Assembly: GCA_013397115.1 (NCBI GenBank)
Contig: VWZW01001381.1
Span: 248,001 to 312,000 of the forward strand
From: Edolisoma coerulescens
Lineage: Eukaryota; Chordata; Aves; Passeriformes; Campephagidae
Direction: 5' to 3'
DNA length: 64,000 nt
Part shown: positions 13,501 to 26,099 of the stretch, in pieces
How positions within the stretch are numbered: the stretch's first letter is position 1
Layout of the letters: each line of letters begins with the position of its first letter
Notes under the pieces: generated by a model
Told to the model about the DNA's origin: nothing
The model's database searches: none
Seen by the model: only the letters and a program-made list of their open reading frames with translations
Made by a program: the position numbers and the translations under genes

Positions 13501-14960
13501 GCACTCTGTCCCAGCAGCAGCTGATGCTGCTCACCAGTGCGGGTCACTGGGTATGCACTGTGTCCCTCCCAAAATGCCTGGACAGAGTTGCCAAGCTGAG
13601 AGGCTCTGAGTCAGAGATCTGTGGAGGTTTCTCTTCCCAGGAGAGCAGTCTCTGAAGGCAGGCTGTTGCTCAGCCCGTGACTTGCTGGGTACCATGCAAG
13701 CTGAGTTCTTAATACAAGAAAGGCCAGCTTGTCACTGTAATTTGAAAATCCTTTTGCCGTCTAGGGAAATGTCAGCAGGCAGAAACAAGTAATGGGAGGG
13801 CTTGACCCAAACACAAAGAGGCTTCTGTTTTCTGCCTGTCCTGGCTGTCAGTGGTGTTAGGTTGCTCAATGCTGCTCAGAAAAGCAGCTCTGGAAATTCT
13901 CTGCCTTCCATGAAGGCTGAAGACACGTGAAGTGAAATGCCTCTGCCTGAATAAACACCTGTCATGGGAAGAGCTGGGATGCTGAAGTACAGCAGGGTGA
14001 GAACTGGCACCAGGCCCAAACTGGGAGTCGAGGAGAATCCTCTGGCAAAGCTGACACCTTGTTTTGGATTGCTTGTTTTCCACCCTCAGGTGTAATCGAT
14101 ACCCAGGTGCTGCAGTGACTAAACTTGCCCGCTGTTGCTGCCACTGGTTCAGCACTGCACCAAGCAGTGTGGAGGAATAGAGGGAGGGGATGGGTGTGAG
14201 AGAAATTCCTGTCTTGAGAACCACAGAGGCATTTTCATGCCTGGGATACTTTCCTATTTGCTTTCCCCCAAGGTGGCCCCTCTCACCTTGGAGACAGTGT
14301 GGCACCTGAAACCATGGGGCACATGACCATGAGGTTGTTGGCAGCTGCAAAGTCAGGAGCAGAAGGAATATTTTGCAGTTCAGAATCCTGACGGGGTAAT
14401 TCTGAGGGGCTGAATATAGAGGAGCTGGGGTGTATCAGAAGAGGATATCAGGGTGATATCCTGGCTGAGCCTGTGGCTTGGCAGAGGAGAGTGGAGGGTG
14501 TGCTGTGCCCACACTTGGCCCACTGCTCTGTTTCTAAGCCATCCTCCTCTTGGTAGATGGAGGCGAGGAGTTGCAGTGGAACGGTGCAGATCTGTACCCT
14601 ATCCTCCACTGGTGTGAATAGCCCCAACCTTCCCCATGCAGTAACTCTGGTTTTCCTATGCAGCCCTCAGATCCCCTGAAACTCAGTAACACACAAACCA
14701 GCAAGCATCTGTGTTCGGTTTCTTGCATCCCTGGATTTGCTTGATTTAAGGTCCAGGTCATTAAAGCAACTAGGTCTAGTTATCACAAAGAGTGTCCTCA
14801 CATACCTGTTGTCTGAGCACACTGCATCTGTAAGGGCTGCTGCCAGGCACTCCTGTGCACTGGACCAGTCTCAGAGGCAAGCCCTGGCTGTGGAGAGCTC
14901 TGTAAATGGGATCATAAGTAAGAAAACAAGCGTCAACCTGAGCACTTCAAATGGTCAGTC
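10560..14960. other. intergenic DNA, nothing recognised
   Basis: Mixed-composition unique DNA. The longest frame (13772-14350 on the - strand, 192 codons) has no recognisable motif and is overlapped by + strand frames. A small inverted repeat lies at 14443-14461. Confidence 0.5.
14443..14461. repeat. 8-bp inverted repeat with 3-base loop
   Basis: GGATATCA, then GGG, then TGATATCC. It is perfect but short, with no known role. Confidence 0.6.
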
Positions 14961-14979
14961 TCGACAAAGAGCTCATCAG

Positions 14980-15800
14980 AAGGACCTCACAGGGCTCTGT
15001 GGTAGCACTAGTGCTATTCAACACACTTGTTATGGTCTGAACAGGAACATGAACAGCGAGTTTACTTGAGTCCCACAGTTATTCCAGGGAAGCAATATAA
15101 AGCTGACTGCAAAGGGTTGCTGAAAATCTCCTGGCACTGAGTGGCTGGGCTCACCCTGGCAGATGAAATTCAGTGGTGGCAAATGCAAGGGAATTCCACT
15201 AGGAAGAAAACAGTCTGGCTGTACAGATATACTGAATGTCTCTAAGTCATCTTCTACCAGCAGAGGAAGAAATTCTTGGATTCATTGCAGATAGGCTGCT
15301 GAAAACAATCTCTCAAGGCTCTGTCGAGGTCAAAAAGCCAAAAAGAAATGTTAGGAATGAGTACAGAAGAAACAAAGAACATTATTATGCTTCTGTGTAC
15401 TTCATGGTCTGCTGAAAGTCTGGAAGTTGTGAGTGCTTCTGGTTACTACATTGAAGAGCATAAAGAAACACTAGTAAGAGAAGAGAGGACATCAAGAGTG
15501 ATCAGAAATAGGAGATAGTTCCTGGGTAAACACAGATTGCTAATCTTGAAGAAGAGATGCCTGAAAGGGAATCACAAATGGTATGGAGAGTGTCAACAAA
15601 GAACTAACATTCATGCAGTTCCATATCACAAAAAACTAATGGCACCCGATAAACTGGTTAGGCAACAGGTTTAAAATAAACAAGCTATGGACTTTTCCAC
15701 GTAGGCATCAAGGAATAATGGAACTCTGCCACAGACTGTTGGTGGAAGACAATCCATGAAGGGGTTGGGCACATCTATGCAGCATATTTCCTTTGGAGAA
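14980..15800 (+). mobile_element. decayed CR1 LINE, ORF2 3' part
   Basis: Successive pieces follow the order of the end of a CR1 reverse-transcriptase ORF and its 3' region. They are a 'gtgctattcaacac' segment near 15012, 'tggcagatgaaattca' at about 15160, 'caaatgcaaggga' after it, then 'caacaggtttaaaataaac' at about 15665 and 'atggaactctgccacag' at about 15720. All lie in + orientation and in the order of old amniote CR1 consensus sequences as I know them. Many indels and stops separate the pieces, so it is an ancient dead copy. The 5' part is missing and the tail fades out between 15.8 and 15.95 kb. The exact subfamily cannot be assigned by eye. Confidence 0.7.
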
Positions 15801-15949
15801 TGTTGAATGCAGCAGCAGCACGGATATCACCTCTGCATCAGAAGTGTCCTAAACAGCAGGCTGATGGGAGGGGAGAAGGCTGATTGGGACACAGTCTATA
15901 TTTCCTCTGTTTCTTATACTTCTTTCCTAAGTGAGGTGACTGCAAGAGA

Positions 15950-18900
15950 AGAGATACTGCTTCTTTCAGTCTGAGCTAGCACAGGTCATCTTACATTTTC
16001 ATTAAAGCTGGTCTTTTTTTGGTTTTTACACTACAGCAATCTCCCGAATTATTATCTGACCACTGGTGACATATTGCAGGAAAAGTGGAAAGTGAACTGA
16101 TGAGCTGGAAAAGAGAACAAACTTCCAGATGGAGAGCTGACATCTCTTAAGGACATTCCTAATGTTCTTTGCACTGGTGTGCTAGGACATACCATCATCC
16201 AGAAATAGGGACTTTTGAGTGAAAATAAGCAAAGATTGTGGTAATGTTCTTAAAATGAAGAAAACATTGTTTTCCCCATTAGCTTTGCCAGCGCAGTAGG
16301 TTTCCTTAGATATTTAGGAGATAGAAGACACAGTCTTCCCTTGCAGTAAATGTGCTCTGGCTGTCCAATCCAAACAGTTACACCTGCCCAAGCAGGAAAT
16401 ACCAAATTTTGTATCAGCAATGAGATTTGGATTCTGTGTATTTGCAACTGTGAGTAGAACATTTGCAGAAATATCTGAGAGCAAAATTTGTCCCCAGGGA
16501 TGTTGGTCTTTACAGCTTGCACAGATTCATTGCTTGGAGACAAATTTCAATTAAGGAGAATAATTTTGCATGAATAAGCTGAGAGGAGGTATAAGCTGTC
16601 CATAGACAGTCTTTGCAAAAGGAAAGACAACTAGCTACAAGTCCAGGACTGCAGCGTGCTGGTAAGAGAAGCATGTTGGTTGTGGCTTAGCACAGTTTCA
16701 CCCAGAAGCCATCTTAGACACAGCCTCCCTGGAGGTGTTTCACAGTGTGAGAGCCTGTCACAGCTCTGGGGAAGGAGAGAATACTCTCTCTGCAAACAAA
16801 GCTGTGTTTTGGTTTATTTGGCCTTTTCCATTTCAAATGCCTCAATTGCTGATGCCTGCCATATTGTTTAATGACCAATCCCTCCTCAGAGACCACAGCT
16901 TTTAAGATGATACACATCCTGAACCATTTCAGCTGTGGTCCTGCTTTTTTTTCCTGTTCTGTTCTGCCCAGTTTCTGACTCCACCTTCTCTGCTGCCCAG
17001 CCTCCTCGGTAGACAATGTTTTTCCATTTAATTCTATGAGACTAATGAAAGGCATTTTCATCCCCTCCCCCAGGACTGGAGAAGAAAAGCCCACATCTGG
17101 AGGCCATTCACAGCTGGAAGATCTCTTCTGACATTCCTTGCTTTGAAATCCAATTCATGTAACCTTCTGTCTAAATACTCTGTTGCAGACATGGCAGAAA
17201 AAGGCTTTGCGAGGGGAGTCTGTGAAGAAACCAGTGACCCTTACATCCTTTTTCAAGTGCGAGACTTCGAGGCTTTCATCGCCACAAGGAAATTTTTATT
17301 TGGGTTTAGGGGTTTCCTTGTTTTGAGGTCTCCAAATACACACTTTGGAAGCAATTAAAAAGGGAGCTTTATTCTTCTGAGGTGTTAAATGTACCCAGCA
17401 ACAGTTAAAATGAGTTGTCTGAACCATTGTGTAGGTTCCAACATCCACAACTGACTTTGTCCAAATGGTCCAACCTGTGGCCTGTGGGCTGCGTTTTGTC
17501 TGTAGAACAGTTCACCCAGGCTTCTAGTGACTTCCACCACTGAAGAATAAAACTTCATGTTTCTTACATCCTCCTTGCCCCCTTAGAGTAATTGCTGTAA
17601 TCTGACCCCTGCTTGCCAGGAAAGTGGATAATTTGTAATTCAATTTTAAATACCTCAGAACAGAGACTTACTTGTTATCGCTGGGTTTGCTTAGCCTGTA
17701 TAGGCTTTCTTCTATGACTACATCATGGAGTGCTTTACAATGCTTACAACCACACTCACCATTGTTGTAAATGCCCCTGTCATGACTAATAGGACAAAGA
17801 TCATTGAGCTGGTGGTCTGGAATTTAAGGCCTGGCACAGAGGAAACAGGTGTGTTTTTTCACTAAAGTAATTTAAAAAAAAAAAAAAAAAAAAGTGAGGG
17901 GGTTGTCCTGTTTGTTCCCCAATGGGATTCTGTCTGTTTTTATATCCTGATAATGGCCAGCAGCTCCCTGTGCCTTTCCTGTGGGAGTTCACTGGTCTGG
18001 CTGTGCAATAGCCTCAGGTGTTTCACCCTGCATGGGAGCTCTGGGACCTGAATGGGTCCAACAACCTTAACTTCTGGCGTCACACCAGGTGCTGTTTGCC
18101 TCCTTGCCTGGAAATATTTGCCTTGATGTTCCTTCTTGCATTGCAAATCTGAACAGACTAGAGAGGCTGTTCTTCTATGTTCTATGTTCTTCTCTATACT
18201 GGAGAGGTATTCTTCTATGTTAGTATTGTTTGGGAACCATTTGTAGCTGGTTGTTGAATTTTTACTCTTAAAGTAGGTGAGCCTTATTCTGAAAACTATA
18301 GATGTATTGTGTATGTACATGCACCCAAGAGCTGGAAGAATATATTATGATAGAACTGTCTCAATTTTCTAGTCCTCAATCCCAGAGAGACTAAAGGCAT
18401 CCATTCACCTTTTGATAAGTTAACTATTGCAGGGTGTGATTTGTGCTGTTCTGTTTCACGTCATACCACTATAGGCACTGTTCAGCTCGTGTGTCATAGC
18501 TCAGAGAATAGCAATAAACCACTGAACAAGAGCAACTTAAACCATGACAGATTTTATAGGTACTTGTCTGACTCAATTTAGCTTTCCAGGCTGCCCCACA
18601 AATATAATGTAATTTAATGGTCTGCACATGTCTGGGCCATATTCAGCCTACATGCTGCCTCAGTTTGACTCACATATTGTGACTGTTTCCCTGGTAAGTC
18701 TGCTGAAGGAACAAGGGGTTAATAGCTCTGGGAAATAAGTGGCTATTTTTTTTCTTTTCTCAAGCTTGATTTGTTCTTTTAGTGATGCAGTCACCAGAAC
18801 ACCTGGAATAAACGTGTATTTTGGGGAATATGGCTGCTTGTGCCTAGAGCTAGTGTCTCTGTGGTCTCATATCTCCAAATGAATACCTTTGTAGCACTGG

Positions 18901-20165
18901 AATTAAATTTGCACTGGTATAAAAGGCAAGCACAATGCTCATTACTCTTACTGACAACTTATTCTAACAGTCTGAGGAAACAAACCCAACCATATTATTA
19001 CTAATGATTATCACCGTTATCTGCTCTATGGCAATGCTGAGATGGCAGGCCCTGGTCAGAAATACCAGTCACCACTGCCCTTGGAAATCCATGTGATGTT
19101 GGAAGGCTGTAGTCATCACTAGCACAGCTATCACAGAGATCTGTGTCCCTGTTTCAGAGTGCAATGATGGCCTGAAAGAAAAGCATTTCCTTTTCATAAT
19201 TCTCTGCAGTTTCAATACTTTGGGGAGTATTTCTAGATGTGTGACACTGACCTTCACACCTCAGTTATTCTGTTTCTGGTGGTCACAATGCTGTCATCAG
19301 GAGCAGCAAGACCTGCCTCTGGAGGTAACCAGTCCTGTCCCACCGGGACTGGAGCCTCTCTGCCTGCTGTGGCAGCTGGACGTGGTCACAGCTGTAGCTC
19401 CCACAGACTGCTCTGGAATTGTGGTTCCTTAATAATTCTGAAAATCTGAGTCTTGCTCCCAGCATTGCAAGTGCTGTGCTTCCTTTTGACAGGGTGGTGA
19501 ACCAAGGCAGGGCAGGGCTGGGACAGGCAGTTCTGCTGAAAAACTGGGCTTGCATACACAGTGACAAAAGTTTGTCTTGGAAGGACAGAGGCAAGTGGAA
19601 TATGCTGCTTAAGGGAGAAGATCCAAAAGAAAGCAGCTGGTGTAATGGAAAGAAAGGAAATTTTTAGTTGAATATCAGGACTGACTTTTGTTGGTGTGTG
19701 GAGTAGCTTCCCAAGGGAAATCCAATAATGGAAGCCTGTAAGTTCTGGTCTCCAGCACTGGAGTGGACACAGCAGGACTTACTGCAGGCTAGGAATGGGA
19801 TGGCAGGAAGCAGTCTGGGATGAAGACTATGGGTGTCATCCTGCACTACTAAAAACCAATGTGAGTGTTGCCAGTGACCCCAGGGAACACAGGCTCCTTC
19901 TAACCAGTAATCCAGTGCTGATTTTCCATCTCTCCTCTACACTCTAAGGTGTTTCTTATCAGTGCAGTTGTGTCACGGGTATATCCCAACCCATACCCTT
20001 CCATTCAATTCTACTGCTTGCTCCCTTCAGGCGGCTGTTAAGGAATGGTGCTGAGAGTTTCAGATGCACAGAGCATTAGAAGAGGAGAGCCAGATATAAT
20101 TCTCACCTGCAGGGATGGGCGGGAGCACATCCCTTTGTGCATGAGGCCTGCAAGACTTTGTTTAT
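15950..20165. other. intergenic DNA with poly-A tract
   Basis: No gene recognised. A frame at 17143-17358 (+) follows an acceptor-like CAG but ends with no donor and has no known similarity. It contains a 20-base A run near 17874 and imperfect repeats of 'ttcttctatgtt' at about 18167-18218. Confidence 0.5.
17874..17893. repeat. poly-A tract
   Basis: An uninterrupted A run of about 20 bases. No target-site duplication or retroposed coding sequence is visible beside it. Confidence 0.8.
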
Positions 20166-20168
20166 TTC

Positions 20169-20262
20169 ACAGAATCATAGAATCATTAAAGTTGGAAAAG
20201 ACCTTTAAGATCATCAAGTCCAGCTGTCCAGCCAGCACCACCACCATGTTCACCACTATGTT
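20169..20262 (-). mobile_element. CR1 retrotransposon 3' end fragment
   Basis: The + strand shows the reverse complement of a CR1 tail. Two copies of the 'agaatcat' octamer lie at 20171-20186, followed by 'gttggaaaagacctttaaga' and 'tcatcaagtc'. This is the diagnostic 3' end of bird CR1 elements, with its short 8-bp terminal repeats instead of a poly-A tail. The element is 5' truncated to about 95 bases, as most avian CR1 copies are. It is the least diverged repeat in the window and the best evidence that the DNA is avian. Confidence 0.92.
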
Positions 20263-21094
20263 CTCAGGTGCTGTTGATTAACTGAAACTCACCCTGGCCT
20301 CTGGTGTGGCAGAGGCAGGGAAAGGCAAAGGCAAAGGAATTGAAGCCTTTCTACCAGGCTTGGTCTTACTTCCCTTCACTTGTGCCCCCTGCTCCCCTGG
20401 GACTGCTCTGCCCAGGACGAATAACTTGGCTTACAGCAAGGTAGATGACTTTTTTTTGCTCTTTTGTGCTGATGACTGGTCCCCGTGGACATCTGTCTCT
20501 TGCCAGGTGCATCCCAGTGCAGCTATCCACTAGAGCTCTTTACAGTTCTTCCCAGTGCTCCCAAATGCTAAGGTGTGTTGGTACTGGGGTACACAGGGCA
20601 GTGCTGAGAAGGGTGGAGGCAAATAACTGTGGTTTTAAAAGTAAATAATTTATGCAACAATAACCTCTCCACCCAGGTAATCACCTCGAACAAACATTCT
20701 GCATGTCAAAGGTGTTTCTGGAGATAAGGGTTAGCACAATGAGACTCCTGCTTTCTTGGCTTTATCTGGTGCTCTGCACTTAATGCCACCTTGCTCTCTG
20801 CTGAAGGTAAAGTTGTCCCTCTAAGTGCCCCAGTAGAGGCTACCAGTCAGGGACAAGACTTCAGGGGAAAGTCTTTGCACTGACAATACGGACAGTAAGC
20901 TTCCAGTGTGGTAAGCGTGGTATTTTCCAAGAGGCCTGGACATAGTCCCTAAAACTTTGCCCATGATATGGATAGTGAAGTGTTTGCCTTGGGGAGAAAA
21001 GGGACAGATACAGAGAAAAACACATTCTGATGGCTGGGAAATTAACTCATAGCTGCAAATTGTACTTGTGCTTGCAAAGCAGGCTGAGGCTTTG

Positions 21095-21121
21095 GTTCCT
21101 CTCCCCTCTCCCCTCTCCCCN
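21095..21121. repeat. CTCTCCC minisatellite ending in an N
   Basis: Tandem CTCTCCC-like units that end at the single undetermined base at 21121. The - strand reads as runs of GGGG separated by AGA, so it has G-quadruplex potential. The N suggests the repeat was hard to sequence and its true length may differ. Confidence 0.75.
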
Positions 21122-23937
21122 CAAATACTGGTTGCTGGAGAGAATCTCTGTCTCCTGGGCTACCTGACCGTGGAGAGCTCAACAAAACAAGTCCTGGAGT
21201 TTGCTGCTGAAGATTCAAGATCCAGCCTTGTGACCTTCCTGTGGTATATTGACAGGCCATTACCGTGTTGTGATGGTTGCCTAGCAAGGCAGTGACACTT
21301 GTGCTGAGGCACAGTGACAGCTGTGTCACACCTGAGGGCTGGTGAGGCTGAAACTCGGTAGTATTTGTTTTGCAACAGTGCAAAGCTTGCATCAGTGTAT
21401 CCCTAAGTCAATGAGAGCTGGTGTAGTGACAAGGTGACACCATCTACGTGCTCACCTAATTCATGGCACTGAGTGCTCTGCAGTGGCTCCCTGGCTTGAT
21501 GTTGCCAGCACCCCTGCGAACAGAAATGACGGAGCCTTGCTGTGGTCACAGAGGCACAGAGACTGAGTGGGAGCTATTTTTTATGCTGCCATGGAATGAA
21601 GAAGACCGTGGCATGCAAGAGTCTGTGGGCTGTGATGCAGAAACCTTCCTGTGGGTGGCAGGGTTAGAAGCAAGTAACCAACATCACCTGTGCTGCAGGG
21701 CTGGCAAGCGTGTGGATGGTTAGACCTCAGAAAGCACCTGCCAGGGGAGATCCTCTTATTAGCAAGTGCTTCTAGTGGGGTTCCTATGGATGGCATCTTT
21801 TAGCCTGACGGTACTGAACTCATTTATCAGGAAAATTTAATTTCTGCCATATTTGCATATCACATAAACAGTAGGGAGGAGGACAACAACAGTAAGGTCA
21901 GCTCAAACTGCACAGAGAGATCTCCTAAGTGCATTTGAACAACAAAATGCCGTGGCTACCTTATTATAGCGAAGTGTGTATTGGGATGGAACAGGGAGAT
22001 TGAAGACAGTACCCTGTCTCACAATGCCACTATAGAGGATATGGGTATCAAAATAAATAGTCTCCAGGCTAAAAACTTCAACAGATTAAGGAAGACATCA
22101 CTCTGAAATGTAGGAGGGGAATAGCAAGAGGGACAACATTTTTGGTTTTTTCAGTCCCACTGACTTCTATGTCCAAGCTGAGCAGCAGAAGTATAACTTG
22201 GCACCCTCTAAACTCTTGAGCCCTTGAGAGCTCATATCTGGGACCAGGTCAGTGTATTCTCCAGTTGGCACAAATCTGTAGGATTCCTGACCCTGGAAAT
22301 GAGGTACCCAGGGGAGGGACAGGAGGACTTGTGCCTTGTGCTGTGCTCCTAAGAGGAAGGCAAGCTGGGAAGGGCCTGGAGTACAGGCCTGGCTGGTAAG
22401 ATCATGCTGGAATACTGTCTTCTGTTTCCCTCTATGAAGTTCTCAAAGGATGCTAAAAACTGGAAAGGACTCAAAATATAGTTTGTATAAAAGAAAGTTA
22501 GGAATTGACTTAATCAAAGTCCACAAATATTTCACTTGAGAGATAGATTTCTAATAGTAAACAATGCTGGCAGAAAAGGTCTTGTTGAAATCTAGGTTAC
22601 ACCTACACTGGCAAATAAAGCAATCCAGGGTCAGTTCTCTGAACCTGAGGGCAAGTGGCACAGCATCCATCTGAATAAAACTTCTACTCCCCCAAAGAAG
22701 GTGGCCTTGCCCAAATAATCTGTTAGGAACGATGCCCTGACCCATGTTGTCAGAGCCAGCCCTGCTGTTAGAAGAGCACCCTCCTGTTGTTCAGAGAACA
22801 CTGGCTGCCACAAGCCAAAACTTGCCGTGAAGCATGCCAACAACACAGAAAGTTGCCTGTCAGGGCTTGTGCATGTCTTGAACTGCTCAGCTTCCTAATA
22901 GAGAAGTCACCTCACTGGCTGGAAGTGAAGACCATCTAGAAATAGGGTGTGCACTCCGAACTGTGAGGGTGGTTAGCTAGTGGGACAGTTGAGGGACAGT
23001 AAATTCCTTGTCATTTGGAGTTTTTCAGTCCAGCTTGGATGTCACCCTAAAAAGACGGAGATTTAAGAGAAACCATGGCCACAATCTGGGCAGGAGAGAG
23101 CCCAAGGATGAATGCTGTGCACTGGGTCAGAGCAGGTGTCTGCCTTGTCCAGCAGAGGCACCTGTGTCCCTGAAAGGTGAGACCACTACAGGGAAAGCCT
23201 CTGTGAGACCCTCCAAAAGATTGTAGAGAGAGACTCATTCTCCATCATCACTGCTGGGAGCCCTAAGCTCTTTGGAAAGCACTCAATTAAATCTCTGCCT
23301 CTGGGATAGGAGATTGAAGTGACACTCCCTGCGTTCCCTGCTGCTCTCTTCTGTGGGAAGTCTTAGCGCCTACACGTAACCCAGTAGCTGAGAGAGGCTC
23401 TGGGCTCAGAAGAAGAGTGAGAAGCTTTTTGGGGGTGGACATAGGCATCCCAAGCCATGGCTGTTTTCCAAGCAATGGTGGGATAAGCTGGCTAAGATCC
23501 TGCAGACATCAGGCCACTTTCCCTGCCTGTACATTTTGGTTATGGGCTAGTGAGCCGGGTGTCTGAGTCAGGACACCAGTGAACGCCTGGGAAGGTGGAG
23601 AAGGAATGGTATAGCAATCTTCCCATTAGGAAAGACAGTAAACAAAGCCAGATTGGATGTATGGCTCCTCTGACACCCCTGCCTACGCTTTCCTGGATAC
23701 ATCCCCAAGGCAGCAATTGGTGCTGTCTGGGACAACCTGTACCTTACCAGATTTGATCTGCGACCCACAGGTTTTTTCTTTAGCAACAACAAAAAGACAT
23801 CAGTAGCTCTTCTGTTCTAGAGGATCTCAAAGCTTCTTGAGGACCTCAGAAAAGCTTTTGAAACAACAGTCTCTAGCTCTTCAGTGCAGAGTTTAAGCCA
23901 GCTGTAAAAATGGCGGTGAAGGTCTGTGGGGAAGTTC

Positions 23938-23985
23938 ATTATAAATTTTAATTTTAATTTAATAATTTAAAAATGCATTTTAATC
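23938..23985. repeat. AT-rich low-complexity stretch
   Basis: Repeated 'attttaa' and 'aattta' units. Confidence 0.6.
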
Positions 23986-24031
23986 TATGAAGAGAGGGGA
24001 ACAGCAGATCTGCTCCAACAAAGCCATGAAG

Positions 24032-24064
24032 GTTTAAGGTCTGTACAAATTTAAGGTCTGTAAC
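24032..24064. repeat. short tandem duplication
   Basis: The unit 'tttaaggtctgta' occurs twice, about 18 bases apart. Confidence 0.6.
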
Positions 24065-25149
24065 AGACTGTGGGTAGAAGAAACACCAGTAAACTAAAGA
24101 ATGGTTTCATTTGGAATCTTAGCAATATTGTACTTCACACGTCACCTTTGTACCAAACCTAGAGCATGCTGATTGCAGAGGGAGGTGTTTTCCTGGTCTG
24201 CTGTGTTAGCCCTAACCAAGAGGTGTTCCAAGGCTGGAATAATAAATGTGGTACGGTAGGATAGACTGAAATTTCCTAGGGCTGACTGGGAATTGCTCAA
24301 TAAGGTTGGACTTCAGGTGTCCCTTAGCAGAGCCCAAGGGCATCCTTAGGATTGCAACACAGACAGATTTACCAGGAGTGGGAAAGGGCAGCAGCACAGG
24401 CCAGTGACCTGCTTTGAAAGGGGAGTGGCTGACCTGTGACTGCATCCAGTAATGAACTGAAATGCTAGGGATGTTGAAAGTCAGGATTGCAGTGCATTGG
24501 TAAAGCTGTGTGTGAGGCTTCATGACTGATGGGAGTAATTGAGGATATTTATTTTCCAGCACTGGATTGGAGTGAAAGACCAGTTCTTCAATCCCTGTTT
24601 TAATCCAACCCTCTGAAAGCTGAGTTCAAACCAAAGCAAAACAGAAAATTCTTGTTTTAAAGAGGAGAGTGGGAGAGAAGCCCCTAATCAAAATGTTCTG
24701 ATAATTGAAAAATCTGTTGGTGAACACTAATATTGGAGAGCCATGCAGAGTGCGAGAGCTGAGCCTTCCCACTTCTTACCCAGAGCTGAAGACTGCCCAT
24801 GAGTGACAGCAGCATGCTTAGGCAATGTCACTGCTCTCTCAAAGCCACCCTCTTTACCACTGGCCTAGCCCCTAAATCCTCAGCCATGGTGTCCTCCGTG
24901 TATCTCACCCATGTCTCAGCCTGGTAGGAGCAGTCCCTGTGAGCTGTGTTCCCTCCTCCTCTCTCCAGCCAGTCTCCTAGTTTCACAGGCTCTTCCAGGC
25001 TGAAGGCTTCTTTTTCTTTCTCCTTTGTGTCATCCAGGAAACACACCCACCTCCCTTGCTCCAGCCTTATATTCTGCCTCACTCAGAGATTCTCTAACTC
25101 ATGTGAAGGAATTTCAAGCAATGCAAACTGTGGCAATTTGTTTTTAAAC

Positions 25150-25410
25150 CATGGAAATTAGAGATTGGAAAATCTTTCTAGCTCATCCAGTCCATTATTT
25201 TACATTCTAGCCTATCCCAATTCCTGCAAGATTCTTGCCTGCAATACATTTTCCAGTGCATTATCCAGTCTGCATCCTTTGCTTCCCATGAGAAACTGTA
25301 CCACAGAAGACTACTTTTCACTGTTTGGAAGAGGTTTCTGAAGTGTTCTTTCCATTCTGCCTGACCTAATTTCTTTAAATTCTGCCTGTGGTAACATGCT
25401 AACTGGTTTC
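25150..25410 (-). mobile_element. old CR1 fragment, reverse orientation
   Basis: Reading the + strand, 'agagattggaaaatctttct' and 'agctcatccagtcca' are followed by 'ttttccagtgcattatccag', then by a 'tgtttggaagaggtttctg' segment and a 'cattctgcctgacctaattt' segment. This is the order of the reverse complement of older CR1 3' regions. It is diverged and 5' truncated, with no coding potential left. Confidence 0.65.
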
Positions 25411-26099
25411 TCCTGCCTTCATGCTCACCTTGTTCAGGTGATGGTAAATAATTCTTGTTCAGTCAAGCTGTTTAGCCACACTGCTTAATACTGAGGTGTG
25501 AAGCTCAGCAATAATAGTCCTTGGCTTCCTGGGAAAGAATAACGTTGAGATTAGCATGTTAATGGGGACACAGAACACAGCAGACATTGCTGGTAGTGTT
25601 GCCTCTATTATAACAGTCACTTGATGCATTCCATCACAAGGTCTGGCTTTGGCTGCTTTTGCCTTTGCCAAACTTGAAACCAACATCATCTGGCTCACGT
25701 CTGCTTCAGTAGTTTTATAGGGTTCTTTTTGGTTTTGTTTTTAATTTCACTCAAGACCACTTAGCTATTTCTTGAGAACAAGGCTGGCAGGGGAATATTC
25801 TGCTTTATCCACATTAAAAAAATCCTAATTACTTTTTCTTTAAAAAAACCCCAACAAACCACATTTTGAGCAATGTCTCGCATTAAAATAAATCACACTT
25901 TTTCTGTCAGGAACACATCTTTTGTCATCTATGACAAAGGCTGTCCCCCCAAGTTGGCTAGATAGGGAGCTTTTGAGTGATTGCAGCTTGAGCCTGCTCA
26001 GGAAAAATGATGGGGGCTAGGAAGGACAGTTGTTTATCTATTTTTTTTTTAACTGTGAGCCTGACGGAAGTAATAGCACGGGATTTAAGACCCAAGTTA

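Larger units (their letters stand above)
20263..25140. other. intergenic DNA, nothing recognised
   Basis: Unique-looking DNA with a C-rich minisatellite at 21095-21120, an AT-rich stretch at 23938-23985 and a short tandem duplication of 'tttaaggtctgta' at 24032-24064. No exon is supported. Confidence 0.5.

Noticed and set aside
13772..14350. 192-codon - strand ORF
   Set aside because: No recognisable motif, Ser/Gln/Leu-rich composition as in shifted frames, and no conserved-looking segment or splice context.
17143..17358. ORF beginning near an acceptor-like TTGCAG with ATGGCAGAAAAA
   Set aside because: No donor, no poly(A) signal close by and no known similarity; a single CAG before an ATG is common by chance.
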